Below are positions 63,945 through 64,000 of a DNA stretch of 64,000 nt, one piece after another. The notes beneath the pieces are model-generated. The model saw only the letters and a program-made list of their open reading frames with translations. It made no database searches and was not told where the DNA came from. The translations under genes and the position numbers were made by a program. This DNA comes from CAWAHD01 sp963781785. GTDB lineage: Bacteria; Planctomycetota; Planctomycetia; Isosphaerales; Isosphaeraceae. How positions within the stretch are numbered: position 1 is the stretch's first letter; each line of letters starts with the position of its first letter. The DNA lies in the NCBI GenBank assembly GCA_963781785.1, contig CAWAHD010000002.1, forward strand, positions 5,518,001-5,582,000, given 5' to 3'.

Positions 63945-64000
63945 GGGCGAACCTCCTCGTCTACTGGCATTCTTACGAACGGATTCATCGCCTCCCGGCG

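Overview
The window is high-GC DNA from a planctomycete, most likely of the Isosphaeraceae/Gemmataceae type. The evidence is three DUF1559 pseudopilin-like proteins (type IV prepilin N-terminus, FHPGG...DGSV C-terminus) each beside a small lipoprotein, a DUF1592-family cytochrome plus DUF1552 pair, two exported proteins with the planctomycete LEPR-XLL-like N-terminal motif, a Hanks-type Ser/Thr kinase with a Pro/Ala-rich tail, and hybrid two-component operons. No rRNA, intact tRNA, CRISPR array or complete insertion sequence was seen.

Layout. 1-989 is the 3' end of nuoM. 1.1-4.5 kb holds a secreted hypothetical protein, a frameshifted cytochrome P450 and a family-1 glycosyltransferase. 4.5-9.6 kb holds two lipoprotein/DUF1559 pairs around a Tat-exported glycosylasparaginase. 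10-22.3 kb is housekeeping on the minus strand: dnaE, a Phd-like antitoxin, a Ser/Thr kinase, an alpha-glucan phosphorylase, moeB with a rhodanese domain and a beta-propeller protein. 22.3-24.3 kb has a two-gene unit whose larger protein carries PNLDIEPNLGDG repeats.

24.8-39 kb is a dense defence island: an AAA ATPase with a TOPRIM-like partner; McrBC with a DUF4357 N-terminal domain and a small downstream gene; a decayed gene; a HEPN-CBS protein; Septu ptuA followed by a chimeric ptuB whose HNH part is replaced by a phospholipase-D-type nuclease domain; remnants of an SNF2 helicase and of pglZ; a second ATPase-HNH pair once coupled to that pglZ; and a REase/HEPN protein. Deletions and fusions have clearly collapsed one or more larger BREX/DISARM-like loci between 34.2 and 35.2 kb.

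39-51.6 kb holds a PEP-utilising ATP-grasp enzyme, small exported proteins, a 33-bp tandem hairpin array, the third lipoprotein/DUF1559 pair, the DUF1592/DUF1552 pair and a sigma-70 factor. 51.5-57 kb is a minus-strand signalling block (REC; PAS kinase, REC-REC, REC-GAF-kinase, NarL regulator). 57.4-59.6 kb is an arsenic operon (arsR, arsM, exported ArsC-like phosphatase) with a very clear promoter/operator. The end holds a CPBP-PDZ protease, a TPR protein and the fatty-acid pair acpP-fabF.

About twenty single-base frameshifts interrupt otherwise well-conserved genes, including the normally essential dnaE and fabF. I read most of them as sequence or assembly errors rather than gene death, and I annotate those loci as single genes with the break positions stated.
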